Assembly: GCF_003014475.1 (NCBI RefSeq)
Contig: NZ_PYGJ01000006.1
Coordinates: 1 to 64,000 of the forward strand
Length of the DNA stretch: 64,000 nucleotides
Source of the DNA: Shimia abyssi
Lineage (GTDB): Bacteria > Pseudomonadota > Alphaproteobacteria > Rhodobacterales > Rhodobacteraceae
Direction of reading: 5' to 3'
Shown here: in pieces, positions 1 to 10,744 of the stretch
How the letters are laid out: the number at the start of each line of letters is the position of its first letter
Position numbering within the stretch: the first letter of the stretch is position 1
The notes under the pieces: generated by a model
What the model was told of the DNA's origin: nothing
The model's input: the letters and a program-made list of their open reading frames with translations, nothing else
Databases searched by the model: none
Made by a program: the position numbers and the translations under genes

Positions 1-200
1 TCTGTCGGCTGAAATGCCGATCTCACGCCAAAACGGGCAAAAACGCAGGTAAAGACAGACGGGCATCGCAATCAGCCGAGTTTCCACACAGCCTCTCCGC
101 AACTCGGTCATAGCCGTGTTTTTCGCCAGTGTCTGGTCTGAGTCAAAGCAGCTGTTGACGCCGGGACCCGTTTATAGGTCCAGAGCCTAGGGATCATTTC

Positions 201-1799
201 TTGAAAAAGAGGGAGGATCTTTTTGGCGAGTTTGTTTTCTTTCTCGAGATTGAGTTGCTCGATGGCTCGTTTCTGACCACACGTCGAGCAGCGGCAAACC
301 CTTCAAAGGTGAGCTTCTTTATTTCGTCCGAAACTCAGCCTGACTTGACCAGTCTTGAGGAAGATGATTGGTCCCACTACGAGCTTCCGTTCGCCAAGGC
401 AAAGTCGCTTTTGGATGGATATCTCGACCTACGCGATATTGATCCTTGGAAATTCCGAAACGTCATTGGTTATTTCCTTCGGATGCAAGGTGATTATGAC
501 AACGTGTTCAAGCTCCAACGGCACGCCGGTGGAGACAAAGACTGGAAACCAATACTCGCGCGCATACTTGGACTGGACGATGCGATTTTCACCGAACGAT
601 ATGAGTTAAAGGCTGATATCGAAATGAAAGCAGCCCTTCTAGCGGCTGCCGAAAGAGACGCTCAAGACAGCGAAGAAGATCCTGAAAAGATCGGCGCTCT
701 GATCCAACTCCGCGAGTTGGAAGTTCGGCGTATGCAAGACGAACTTAACAGTTTTGATTTTGAGGGTTTCGACGCCGACAAAACATCGGCAATCGTCGAT
801 CGAATTGATGCCCGTATCGCAGAGTTGAATCAAACGCGATACACGCTTTCACATACAGTTTCAGAACTGGAACGCGGTTTGAAAGTGGATAGCATTAGCT
901 TTGATCCACAAAAGGCAGAAACTCTATTTGAGGAAGCTGGCGTCAGTTTTCCGGAACAGGTCAAAGTCGACTTCGATCAGTTGATCGCGTTCAATCGAGC
1001 CATCACGGAAGAGCGAAGTTCTTATATCCGAGAGGAACTGACCTCCACAAAGAAAGAGATCGCAGACATTGTCGAAGAGTTGAGACATCTTAACGCGCAG
1101 CGAAAAGAGAACCTCCAATATCTGCGCAGCGAAGATGTTTTTGAGAAGTACCGTACCCTGTCGGCCGAAGTTGCTAAGACAGCGGCGGAAGTAGATTTGC
1201 TCCATCGCCAGCACAACACGTTGTCCAACATCCAAAATAAGCGACGAGAGCTTCGTGAGGCCAAAGCACATTATGCCGAGCTACAAGGAAAAGCAGAAGA
1301 GGCACTACGAGAAGCCGGTCAAGACCGCTCAAGCCTGCTATTCAAAACGCGGGAGTATTTCAGCGGCCAGATAAAAGACATTCTGCGTCGGGATGCCATT
1401 CTGTCGGTTACCCTGAATGGCGAAGGCAACTTGGAGTTTCGAACTGATTTCGTCGATGGCAATGAACTGTCAACCAGTGAAGCAGACGGGACATCCTTCA
1501 AAAAACTACTCTGCGTCGCATTTGACCTTGCCATTGCGCGGGCGCACCTCGACGGAGCGTTTCCAAGGTTTGTTTTCCACGATGGGGTTTTCGAACTTTT
1601 GGATCCGCGACCCAAGCAGAACCTTTTGAATTCAATCCGCGGCTACACGCAACTTGGCATCCAGTCGATCATCACTGTGATGGATTTCGATTTGCCAAAA
1701 AGCGACAGTTCTGAACCGACCGTGTTGGACTCTGAGATAGTTCTACGGCTCCACGATGACGGGGAAAAAGGGCGTCTATTCCACTTCCAAAGCTGGTAA
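201..1799 (+). pseudogene. DUF2326-type ABC-like ATPase, N-terminus missing
   Basis: The 532-residue frame matches the long coiled-coil middle (about residues 130-380) and the C-terminal DUF2326 ATPase half of RecN/SMC-like proteins. A signature-like segment (TSEADGTSFKKLL, near 427) is followed by a hydrophobic Walker B-like strand (FVFHDG, near 462). The family normally begins with a P-loop domain of about 60-70 residues, and no GxxGxGKS/T motif is present here. The same frame is closed by a TGA at 156-158, and bases 1-200 encode nothing like a P-loop domain in any frame. Similarity appears to begin at FLKKRED, so the TTG at 201 is probably an arbitrary internal start. I read this as a 5'-truncated gene at the end of an integrated element. 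DUF2326 ATPases are found, as I recall, in ABC-three-component conflict systems; the partner genes are not visible here. Confidence 0.6.
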
Positions 1800-2062
1800 A
1801 GGCTCAATCAAAACATTTCCACAAGACAACCAGTGTAAGGCTGGTAAGGAGTTGAGCTTTAACTCTGACGACCATTGGTTTCAGACTGAAACCGGGAACG
1901 CCAACTCGGACCGCCGCTATACGAAATGGTCGGCCCTCGCCAATTCACTGCATCGGACGCAACGTTACATCTGTCCATTTCCGTCCGGCAGGATCTTTGG
2001 AGAAAACATGGAGAAACTCAAGGCATTTCCCATAAAAATAGGGATATCAATCCCTCTTTGAG
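1800..2062. other. Non-coding end of the integrated element
   Basis: Between the truncated ATPase gene and the tRNA scar I see no frame with a ribosome binding site or recognisable product. A small imperfect hairpin (GGGAT-ATCA-ATCCC, 2041-2054) sits next to the attachment site; its meaning is unknown. Confidence 0.4.
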
Positions 2063-2109
2063 AGCTTCCCAAGCTTAAGTTACGGGTTCGATTCCCGTTA
2101 CCCGCTCCA
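2063..2109 (+). repeat. tRNA-Gly(CCC) 3' fragment, attachment-site scar
   Basis: The stretch reads as the 3' half of a tRNA. It has an anticodon loop TTCCCAA (anticodon CCC), a T-arm ACGGG-TTCGATT-CCCGT, and a 3' acceptor strand TACCCGC-T-CCA. The matching 5' half (a GCGGGTA acceptor strand and D-arm) is absent from the 40 bases upstream, so this is not a functional tRNA. Integrases that use tRNA genes rebuild an intact tRNA at one end and leave such a 3' duplicate at the other. The orientation places the element to the left, with the intact tRNA beyond the window start. Confidence 0.75.
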
Positions 2110-2175
2110 GCGAACAAGCCTTCAACACATGTGCGCCACGAAAGGTGCCGCCATCGATGCCGTGGGTGTTGTTTT

Positions 2176-2436
2176 CTAGCGATGGGCGACGACGTTATCG
2201 CTTCCGCCGTAGCTGATATTTGGATCATTTGGTTTGCCTGGTTCTGGGTCCGGGCGTTTGGGAACAACTTCGAAAGAAGAGATGTCGCTGACGCGGACAC
2301 AGAACGAATAATCTGTCACCACGGCAGGGCAACAGTACCATTTTCCGGATCCAGACACCGCTGAGCTCACATCGTCAAATGTGCCTGTGTTGCAGGTGAA
2401 GCATCGTCCACTCGTCATGCAAATTCGAACAGCCAT
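2176..2436 (-). CDS. Small cysteine-rich protein, unknown function
   Basis: An 86-residue protein with a textbook AAGGAG eight bases before its ATG, which is the main reason to accept it. It has six cysteines: a CxxxxxCxxC cluster at residues 6-15, an adjacent CC pair at 35-36 after a Trp-Tyr, and one at 46. A proline-rich tail (residues 59-69) follows. There is no signal peptide or membrane segment. The cysteine spacing could suit metal binding or disulfides, but I do not recognise a family. It stands alone, 66 bases to the chromosomal side of the tRNA scar. Confidence 0.6.
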   Translation of the reverse strand: MAVRICMTSGRCFTCNTGTFDDVSSAVSGSGKWYCCPAVVTDYSFCVRVSDISSFEVVPKRPDPEPGKPNDPNISYGGSDNVVAHR

Positions 2437-2810
2437 AATTGTATTCTCCTTGAAATGAATGCAGGGAGTATATCACATTTTCCCGGTTTGCGGGTAATTG
2501 CCGAATGCAGGCTATCGTATAGCGGGTTTATTGCGGCGCAGTGACAGCGCCGCGTACGTCATGCGCGGGAGGTTTTCTGGCCAGTTGGCCGATAGCGATC
2601 ATGTGTTCAGCGCGCTTGACGTTAGTCGGGCGCGGTGCGCTCGCAAATTGAGAACGGTAACAGTGGTTGGAGTGCTCAGAACGTTTCTGGCAATGATACC
2701 GGTGCCTTGTGTTGCGGTATCACCGTACCTGCGCCGCGCAGAGAAGTTGGGTCAACGGCTGAATGTGAAGCGGACTCACGAGGTTTGATCCCCGTGAGTA
2801 TTTGATTCGT
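2437..2810. other. Intergenic region with two hairpins, no convincing gene
   Basis: It contains the ribosome binding site and presumably the promoter of the Cys-rich gene on the minus strand. There is a GC-rich hairpin (GCGGCGC-AGTGACA-GCGCCGC, 2533-2553) and a second one near 2774-2799. A 96-codon open frame on the plus strand (2498-2788) has no ribosome binding site and no recognisable composition, so I do not call it. Confidence 0.5.
2774..2799 (-). terminator. Hairpin after the RACo-like gene
   Basis: ACTCACGAGG-TTTGAT-CCCCGTGAGT forms a ten-pair stem (one wobble in the minus-strand RNA) about 12 bases beyond the stop of the gene at 2811. No U-run follows, so it may stabilise the 3' end rather than act as a classical terminator. 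Confidence 0.4.
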
Positions 2811-4853
2811 TTAGGCGCTGCGACGGCGGCGGCGGCGGCCTCCACCTGAGGCGTCTCCGCCACCTGTGTTGAAGCTGGGTTCGGGCAGGTCGACCACCGA
2901 GCGTAGGATCGGGAACGGATCGGATGAATTTGGCAGGGCCGAGGCGTTGACGAAGTGTTCTTGAAAGCTGGGTTCGACGGCTGTTTCGATTTTCTCGATC
3001 TGGCGCACGAGGGTTTCGATCTGGCTGCGGGACTCGCGATTGAGCAGGGCGATACGCGCGCCGGTGCCTGCGGCGTTGCCGGCGGATGTGACCTTGTCCA
3101 GTGGGCAGTCCGGGATCATGCCCAGCACCATGGCGTGTTTGGCCGAGATATGCGCGCCAAACGCACCGGCCAGCACCACGCGATCCACCTGATCCACGCC
3201 GCGCTTGTCCATCAACAGGCGTGCGCCAGAATAAAGCGCGGCCTTGGCCATCTGGATCGCGCGGATGTCGCCATTGGTGACGGTAATGGGGCCTTGGTCA
3301 GCATCGCCATCCCAGACGCGATAGGAATTGGTGCGCCCCTCCAGAAAACAGCGGGATGTGCCGGTTTGCTCGGCTGACCCGATGAGACCAGACGTGTCAA
3401 CAAGCCCCGCCATACGCATTTCAGCGATGATTTCGATAATGCCAGAACCACAGATACCGGTGACGCCGGTGGTGGCGATAGCGGCTTCAAATCCCTCGTC
3501 GTCGGACCACAGTTCGCTGCCGATGACGCGGAAGCGTGGCTCTTTGGTGATGGGATCAATCTCGACACGCTCGATGGCACCGGGCGCGGCGCGCTGTCCG
3601 GCGCTGATTTGCGCGCCCTCAAAAGCGGGGCCGGTGGGCGAAGAACAGGCGAGCACGCCATTGGTGTCGCCCAGCAGGATTTCGGCGTTGGTGCCAACGT
3701 CGACGATCAGAGCGAGGTCATTAGACTTGTCCGGTGCTTCGGAGAGGGCCACGCCCGCTGCGTCCGCGCCAACGTGACCTGCGATGCAGGGCAAAAGATA
3801 AGCGCGCGTGCCGGGCGCGATGTCGAGGCCGATCTCGCTGGCCATCAGATCGAGCGCATCGGAGGTAGCCAGCGCAAAGGGTGCCTGACCCAGCTCGAAC
3901 GGATCAATGCCCATAAAGAGGTGGTGCATGACCGGGTTCATCACAAAGACTGCATCGAGGATCTGGGCCGGTTCCACGCCTGCCTCAGTTGAGATGTCCT
4001 TGACCAGTTGATTCAGCCCCTCGCGCACGGCGGCGGTCATTTCCAGATCGCCGCCTTTGTTCATCATCGCATAAGAAACGCGGCTCATCAGGTCTTCGCC
4101 AAAGCGGATCTGCGGGTTCATCAGGCCGGACGAGGCGACAACCTCGCCGGTGGAAAGATTGCAGAGGTGTCCGGCGATGGTGGTAGAGCCGAGATCAACT
4201 GCAAGACCAAATAGGGGGCCTTCGAAATAGCCGGGCCAGAGGGCGGTAATGCGCGGTGCGCGCCCGTCGCGGCCCTGATGGATGGCAGCTGTGACAGTCC
4301 AGTCGCCTTTGCGCAGGATCGGCTGCAAGGGGCGCAGCAGATGCGTGTCGATCTCGATATAGTCATGTCCCGTCGCGGCTTTGAGCGCGGTCATGAGCCG
4401 TTCTAGATCGCCGGAGGGTTTGTGCATGTCGGGCTGTTCAACCTCGACATAGGACAGGGACATTGTTGAATTGAGCGTGATCTCGCGCACTTCGGCCCGT
4501 TTACGCACGACCTGTTTGTGGACTTGGCTTTCGGGCGGGACATCAATGACGATGTCGCCCTGAACGGTGGCCTGACAGCCCAGACGGCGGCCTTTGGCCA
4601 GGCCGCGTTTCTGGTCGTAGCGCTCTTCGACCTTGTTCCAGTCTGAGAGCGCGTTCTCGGCCACGGTCACGCCGTGTTTGGGGAATTCGCCGTAAGACGG
4701 GGTGATCTGGCATTTCGAGCAGATGCCGCGCCCGCCGCAGACCGAGTCGAGGTCAACACCAAGCTGGCGCGCAGCCGTCAGGATGGGCGTACCAACGGGG
4801 AAATTGCCGCGCTTGCCGGAGGGGGTGAAGATCACTAGGGGGTCGCTGCTCAT
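2811..4853 (-). CDS. RACo-like ferredoxin/ASKHA corrinoid-protein activator
   Basis: A 680-residue protein. An N-terminal [2Fe-2S] ferredoxin domain carries Cys39-x5-Cys45-x2-Cys48 and Cys93. After a linker, an ASKHA-fold (DUF4445-type) domain begins near residue 212 with VDLGSTT and ends with LAGAFGAHISAKHA. In known members the ferredoxin passes electrons and the ATPase drives reductive reactivation of Co(II) corrinoid proteins in methyl transfer. I chose the ATG at 4853 (GAGG upstream) because the frame beyond it, up to 5060, is unlike a ferredoxin start. The C-terminus is a glycine linker with six arginines in a row. No corrinoid protein or methyltransferase gene lies next to it, so its substrate is unknown. 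Confidence 0.85.
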   Translation of the reverse strand: MSSDPLVIFTPSGKRGNFPVGTPILTAARQLGVDLDSVCGGRGICSKCQITPSYGEFPKHGVTVAENALSDWNKVEERYDQKRGLAKGRRLGCQATVQGDIVIDVPPESQVHKQVVRKRAEVREITLNSTMSLSYVEVEQPDMHKPSGDLERLMTALKAATGHDYIEIDTHLLRPLQPILRKGDWTVTAAIHQGRDGRAPRITALWPGYFEGPLFGLAVDLGSTTIAGHLCNLSTGEVVASSGLMNPQIRFGEDLMSRVSYAMMNKGGDLEMTAAVREGLNQLVKDISTEAGVEPAQILDAVFVMNPVMHHLFMGIDPFELGQAPFALATSDALDLMASEIGLDIAPGTRAYLLPCIAGHVGADAAGVALSEAPDKSNDLALIVDVGTNAEILLGDTNGVLACSSPTGPAFEGAQISAGQRAAPGAIERVEIDPITKEPRFRVIGSELWSDDEGFEAAIATTGVTGICGSGIIEIIAEMRMAGLVDTSGLIGSAEQTGTSRCFLEGRTNSYRVWDGDADQGPITVTNGDIRAIQMAKAALYSGARLLMDKRGVDQVDRVVLAGAFGAHISAKHAMVLGMIPDCPLDKVTSAGNAAGTGARIALLNRESRSQIETLVRQIEKIETAVEPSFQEHFVNASALPNSSDPFPILRSVVDLPEPSFNTGGGDASGGGRRRRRRSA

Positions 4854-4969
4854 GGCTGCCTCAAAACTGTTCGCGTGCTGGCACCATAACTGGCGTGTGG
4901 CGCAACGAGATGCAAGGAGCGGCATGAACTGTCCCAGAGGCGGCATGGCGCGCGTTTGTGGCCGGGTAG

Positions 4970-4989
4970 GTCGGACAAATTTGTCCGAC
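4970..4989. promoter_or_regulatory. Perfect 20-bp palindrome in the divergent promoter region
   Basis: GTCGGACAAATTTGTCCGAC is an uninterrupted 10+10 inverted repeat. It lies 116 bases before the RACo-like start and 110 bases before guaB, which are divergently transcribed. Its length and symmetry suggest an operator for a dimeric regulator. No regulator gene is adjacent, and the bound protein is unknown. Confidence 0.6.
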
Positions 4990-5063
4990 TTACGAGATCG
5001 CGGCGCAAGTTCGACGGGCGCATACCGATTAGGGGTTTCGCGAACGTCGCTGTCGTGCAATAG

Positions 5064-6547
<1,484 letters not shown>

Positions 6548-6548
<1 letters not shown>

Positions 6549-7696
6549 TGACACCTGCTGCACGTGTGCAAACCGCAATTGAAGTGCTGGATGAGATTTT
6601 GTCAGGCACCCCTGCCGAAAAGGCTTTGACGGGATGGGCACGGCGCAGTCGGTTTGCCGGTTCCAAGGATCGCGCGGCAGTACGAGATCACGTGTATGAC
6701 GGCCTGAGGCGGCGCAATTCAGCCTCGTTTCTGGGGGGCGATCTGAGCGGGCGCGGCATTATGTTGGGCATACTGCGTCAGGATGGCGCGGATTTGGACG
6801 CACTGTTTTCTGGTCAGGGATACGGACCAGCCGCTTTGAGTGTCGCTGAACAGATTGTCCCGTCGGGGGACGTGCCCTTGGATATCCCGGAGTGGCTGGT
6901 GCCACGGCTTCGCGATAGTATGGGCGGCGATTTTGAAACCGGCATTGCGGCAATGAGCGCGCGAGCTCCGGTTGCCTTGCGGGTTAATCTTCAAAAAACC
7001 GATCGTGACAGCGCACGTCGTGCATTGCTTGAGGACGGGATTGAAACCTATTCGCCTACACAAGCCAGTACCGCATTGATTGCCACCACCGGCGCGCGCA
7101 AAGTTGCGCAGTCCAAGACTTACCAGACTGGATTGGTGGAATTGCAGGATGTCTCAAGCCAAATGGCAATTGAGGCAATACCACTGCGTAGTGATATGAA
7201 AGTGCTGGACTATTGCGCAGGTGGCGGCGGCAAGGTGCTTGGCATGGCCGGCCGGGCGACAGCGCAATATTTTGCGTGTGACGCGATTGAAGCGCGGCTG
7301 CGGGATCTGCCCAATCGCGCCGAGCGCGCCGGTGCTGATATTCAGGTGATTACCGATCCGGCGCAACATGCGCCCTATGATCTGGTGTTTTGTGACGTGC
7401 CTTGTTCGGGCAGTGGCACATGGCGGAGAACGCCAGACGCAAAGTGGCGGTTCACCAAAGCTGATCTTGATGAGCTGACTCAGGTGCAGGCTGGTATTCT
7501 GTTTGATGCGGCGCAGTTGGTGGCACCGGGGGGGGTGTTGGTTTATGCGACATGCTCACTTCTTGATGACGAAAATATCCTTCAAATTCAAAAATTTATG
7601 GATGTAAGTTCAGGTGTGAAATTGGTGTCGACAGAGCAAATCCCCTTGGGTCAGGAAACCGATGGGTTTTGTTTTGCCGTCCTTGAGGTGGCGTGA
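6548..7696 (+). CDS. RsmB/NOP-type RNA 5-methylcytosine methyltransferase
   Basis: A 382-residue SAM-dependent RNA methyltransferase. The SAM motif VLDYCAGGGG is near residue 220. The two catalytic cysteines of this family are present: Cys286 in DVPCSGSG and Cys336 in ATCSLL. The N-terminal 130 residues resemble the NusB-like/RNA-binding region of RsmB. In E. coli RsmB modifies 16S rRNA C967, and that target is likely but unproven here. It is translationally coupled to guaB. Confidence 0.9.
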
Positions 7697-7734
7697 AAGT
7701 CGATTGTGATATTCAACCTATTGGAGAAGTTCAT

Positions 7735-7749
7735 TTAAGACTGTATTAA
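7735..7749 (+). promoter_or_regulatory. CtrA-type binding site upstream of cckA
   Basis: TTAAGACTGTATTAA fits the alphaproteobacterial CtrA consensus TTAA-N7-TTAA exactly. It is 48 bases before the preferred cckA start. CckA phosphorylates CtrA through ChpT, so a site here would be feedback control. The match is seen directly; binding is inferred. Confidence 0.55.
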
Positions 7750-7797
7750 TAGTTTCCATGTACTTTGGCTGTATCGGCCTGTTCAGGGGAACCACAC

Positions 7798-10050
7798 GTG
7801 TCGTCTTTGGATTCTGAGCTTGAAACTGCATCACTGCCCTTGAGCCGTGGGCGCAGCGGCGCGCGCCATTGGGCAACCCTGGTCGGATTGTTTGTGGTTT
7901 CTGGTTTGTCGGTTTACGTTGTTTCGCACTCTGGAAATCTGGGCTTTTTGTTCTTGGTATTGCTTGCTACGGCGGGATGGGTTGGAGCGGCTCTGGGTGT
8001 GCGGTATCTGCCTGCACTGTTTACATCCGCAAGCGCGCGTAAGGTATTGATTCCATTTCTGGAAGATCGAGATCAAACGCTATTCCTAACACGGCGCGAC
8101 GGGACGTTGGTTCACTTCAGTAAAGGCGCGCAGGACAGTTTTCCAAGCGCGGTCGCTGAGCAATCTTTGTCGCTGGCGCTGGGTTATACTTATGCAAGTG
8201 CTGAAGAACTTGTGTCCGAAGTTTCGTCTGATTTGCGGACACAACCTCGGATAAGGCGGGATATTCCGCTGTTGGCTGGAAATTTGAATTTGACTGTGTC
8301 CCGTGTTGGGGGGCGATACCTGCTTTGGGAGTTTGAGACTCAGATATTGGCCCAAGCATCTGAGCAACCAGGTGAGAAAACGCGTATTCCAATGATGACA
8401 GCGCAGGAAGACGGTCAAATTCTATTCATGAACAGCGCTGCGCGGGGTCTATTAGGTGAAAGTCGGACCCACTTGAGCGATGTGATTGCGGTGCCGGGAA
8501 CAAATGCAGGCGATGCAGTTACCGTGACGGCACGCGAAGGTGAATGCCAATGCTTGGTTGCCGAATACGAAACCGACTCTGGCATGCGCGAGATTTACCT
8601 CCTGCAAACTGAAGTGCCGACAGTACGCGACGGGGCTGTGCAGTTTGATGAGCTGCCAGTTGCATTACTGAAAATACGAGTGGATGGCAGCGTTGAATTG
8701 GCCAACAATGCGGCGCGTATATTGTTGAATTGCAAAGACGTTTCGAACGTCGTGGTGAGCGATTTGATGGAAGGGTTGGGCCGGTCGATCCGGGACTGGA
8801 TGAGCGAAGCGGCCACGGGTTTGGGCGTGAATCAGACCGAATTTTTGCGCCTAAAACGCGAAGACAAGGAAGTTTATGTTCAAGTGAGCCTGAACCGGGT
8901 TGTCGAAGGGGGCGCGCCGTCTTTGATTGCCGTGCTGAGCGATGCAACGGAGTTAAAAACTCTTGAGGCGCAGTTTGTCCAAAGCCAGAAAATGCAGGCG
9001 ATTGGCCAACTTGCGGGCGGTGTGGCGCATGACTTTAACAATCTGCTTACGGCCATTTCGGGGCATTGTGACTTGTTACTTTTGCGGCATGATCAGGGCG
9101 ATCCTGATTTCGGTGACTTGGTACAGATCAACCAAAATGCCAACCGCGCCGCGGCATTGGTTGGGCAGTTACTGGCCTTCTCGCGTAAGCAGAACTTGCG
9201 CCCGGAAGTGCTCGATTTGCGTAATACTCTAGCAGACCTGACACACTTGTTGAACCGGCTGGTGGGCGAGAGAGTGTCACTGGTGCTGAACAATGATCCG
9301 GTTCTTCCTTCGATTCGTGCGGACAAGCGGCAGTTAGAGCAGGTGCTGATGAATCTGGTGGTCAATGCGCGTGATGCCATGCCCGATGGCGGAGAGATTC
9401 GCATCCAGACTGAAGATATAGAACTGACCGAGCCGCTGGAGCGAGATCGTGTTGTTGTCGCGACCGGGCGTTATGTATCGGTTCGAGTTTCTGATGACGG
9501 CATCGGCATTCCATCCGACAAACTACAAAAAGTGTTTGAGCCGTTTTTTACGACCAAGCGTACAGGCGAAGGAACCGGCTTGGGTCTATCGACGGCATAT
9601 GGGATCGTTAAGCAAACTGGTGGATATATTTTTGTGGACAGCACTCTGGGTGTGGGCACTGTTTTCACATTGATGTTTCCTGTGCATGAGCAGACCATTC
9701 TCGTGACCGACGATTCTGTAGTAGAACACCCGAAGGTGCCCGCGGTTGATGATCAGGATGGCGTAATTCTGTTGGTTGAAGATGAAGCGCCGGTCAGGTC
9801 ATTCGCATCGCGCGCGTTGCGGCTCAAGGGATTAACCGTGCTCGAAGCGGCCTCGGGAGAGGAAGCGCTGGAGATCCTGGCTGGCGAGGATGCGCCTCAT
9901 ATCGACCTATTTTTGACTGACGTGATTATGCCGAATCTGGATGGACCAAGTTGGGTTCGCGTCGCGCGCGAAACATATCCAACAATCCCGGTGATCTTTG
10001 TATCCGGCTATGCCAAGGACAGTTTCGCAGACGATCAGGCGCGAATTTAG
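7798..10050 (+). CDS. cckA: Hybrid histidine kinase CckA, truncated by an in-frame stop
   Basis: The frame encodes two N-terminal membrane segments (about residues 22-70), PAS-like regions, a DHp domain with GGVAHDFNN (phosphorylated His411), a HATPase domain ([22 protein letters not shown]) and a receiver with phospho-acceptor Asp708. The GTG at 7798 follows AGGGGA by seven bases and is preferred to the TTG at 7765. Codon 751 (10048-10050) is TAG. Beyond it the same frame continues as HSSFLPKPFSLSDL, the normal CckA C-terminus containing the conserved receiver Lys, to a TAG at 10126-10128. The stop removes strand 5's LPKPF and helix 5. CckA controls the ChpT-CtrA phosphorelay (motility, gene-transfer agents, cell cycle), so the truncation may cripple phosphotransfer. 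A sequencing error is possible. Confidence 0.9.
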   Translation: MSSLDSELETASLPLSRGRSGARHWATLVGLFVVSGLSVYVVSHSGNLGFLFLVLLATAGWVGAALGVRYLPALFTSASARKVLIPFLEDRDQTLFLTRRDGTLVHFSKGAQDSFPSAVAEQSLSLALGYTYASAEELVSEVSSDLRTQPRIRRDIPLLAGNLNLTVSRVGGRYLLWEFETQILAQASEQPGEKTRIPMMTAQEDGQILFMNSAARGLLGESRTHLSDVIAVPGTNAGDAVTVTAREGECQCLVAEYETDSGMREIYLLQTEVPTVRDGAVQFDELPVALLKIRVDGSVELANNAARILLNCKDVSNVVVSDLMEGLGRSIRDWMSEAATGLGVNQTEFLRLKREDKEVYVQVSLNRVVEGGAPSLIAVLSDATELKTLEAQFVQSQKMQAIGQLAGGVAHDFNNLLTAISGHCDLLLLRHDQGDPDFGDLVQINQNANRAAALVGQLLAFSRKQNLRPEVLDLRNTLADLTHLLNRLVGERVSLVLNNDPVLPSIRADKRQLEQVLMNLVVNARDAMPDGGEIRIQTEDIELTEPLERDRVVVATGRYVSVRVSDDGIGIPSDKLQKVFEPFFTTKRTGEGTGLGLSTAYGIVKQTGGYIFVDSTLGVGTVFTLMFPVHEQTILVTDDSVVEHPKVPAVDDQDGVILLVEDEAPVRSFASRALRLKGLTVLEAASGEEALEILAGEDAPHIDLFLTDVIMPNLDGPSWVRVARETYPTIPVIFVSGYAKDSFADDQARI

Positions 10051-10128
10051 CACTCCAGTTTTCTACCCAAACCGTTTTCGCTGTCTGATTTGACTGACGC
10101 TGTTCAAATCAATCTGGCAGCGCGATAG
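10051..10128 (+). pseudogene. cckA: Detached C-terminal end of the cckA receiver domain
   Basis: 25 codons in frame with the upstream kinase, separated from it by one amber codon. They contain FLPKPFSLSDL, the conserved Lys-Pro turn and last helix of the response receiver. There is no start codon or ribosome binding site of its own. Its good conservation suggests that the stop is recent, is read through, or is a base error. Confidence 0.7.
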
Positions 10129-10147
10129 GTTTTCGAGCAGGATCTTA

Positions 10148-10744
10148 TCAAGAAATACTGTTGTAAAGGTCGAATTCTGCGCTGAATTTGCGCTGGTATT
10201 TTTTCAGCGTTTCAGGCGAAAGGTCTAGTTGCGTTCGCGGAGAAGCATTGCGACGTTCCAGGCTGACTTTTTGTTTGATCCGATCTTGCAGAAAGTTGAG
10301 CAAACGAGATTGATCTTCGTAGCGAAAAAGATGGTTAATCCGAGTTCCGTTTGGGCGCGGTTCCAGAAATTTTGCTTGGCTGCCGACATTGGCAAATGCA
10401 GGTTTGTCGCCGCGCATGTAGGCATTCACAAACTCATCAAAACTCACATTGTGAGTGGAGTTGGGATGACCTTGCATAAAATTTCGTTGTCGATATCGAT
10501 ACCAGCTCGCCAGCCAACTGATTGGTTCGCGCATGACCGCAAGTGTTTCCATGTCTTCGACTTTGCAGGCGCGTTCAAACATTGGGCGAAAAAAGCGATT
10601 ATACCGATAGAGTGGCGCGTGTTTCAGCTCTGGTGGATGTGAAATGACCATGTCCGCATGTGGCGCAAATGCCCCTTCTATGGCGGTGGTTCCGGTCTTG
10701 GGAACGGAGAGAAAGACAAGTCGCGCATTCCAAAAAACCAGCAT
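10148..10744 (-). CDS. Sulfotransferase family protein
   Basis: A 198-residue protein with the PAPS-binding signature near its start (SVPKTGTTAIEGAF, the 5'-phosphosulfate loop) and a second motif (REPISWLASWYRYR) matching the 3'-phosphate-binding region. It would transfer sulfate from PAPS to an unknown acceptor. The ATG at 10744 is six bases after AAGGAG; the TTG two codons earlier sits directly on it. It is single, with its start facing the recA promoter region. The 198 residues are short for the family but include both key motifs. Confidence 0.8.
   Translation of the reverse strand: MLVFWNARLVFLSVPKTGTTAIEGAFAPHADMVISHPPELKHAPLYRYNRFFRPMFERACKVEDMETLAVMREPISWLASWYRYRQRNFMQGHPNSTHNVSFDEFVNAYMRGDKPAFANVGSQAKFLEPRPNGTRINHLFRYEDQSRLLNFLQDRIKQKVSLERRNASPRTQLDLSPETLKKYQRKFSAEFDLYNSIS

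Noticed and set aside
1965-2300. Minus-strand open frame crossing the tRNA scar, containing GNGNRTRN
   Set aside because: This peptide is the well-known antisense translation of a tRNA T-arm and acceptor end; there is no ribosome binding site.
2498-2788. 96-codon plus-strand frame in the intergenic region
   Set aside because: No ribosome binding site and no family resemblance, and it contains two hairpins.
10048-10050. Pyrrolysine at the cckA TAG, prompted by the RACo-like gene in the same window
   Set aside because: RACo-type activators also serve non-pyrrolysine methyltransferases, no pyl genes are visible, and pyrrolysine in CckA would have no precedent.
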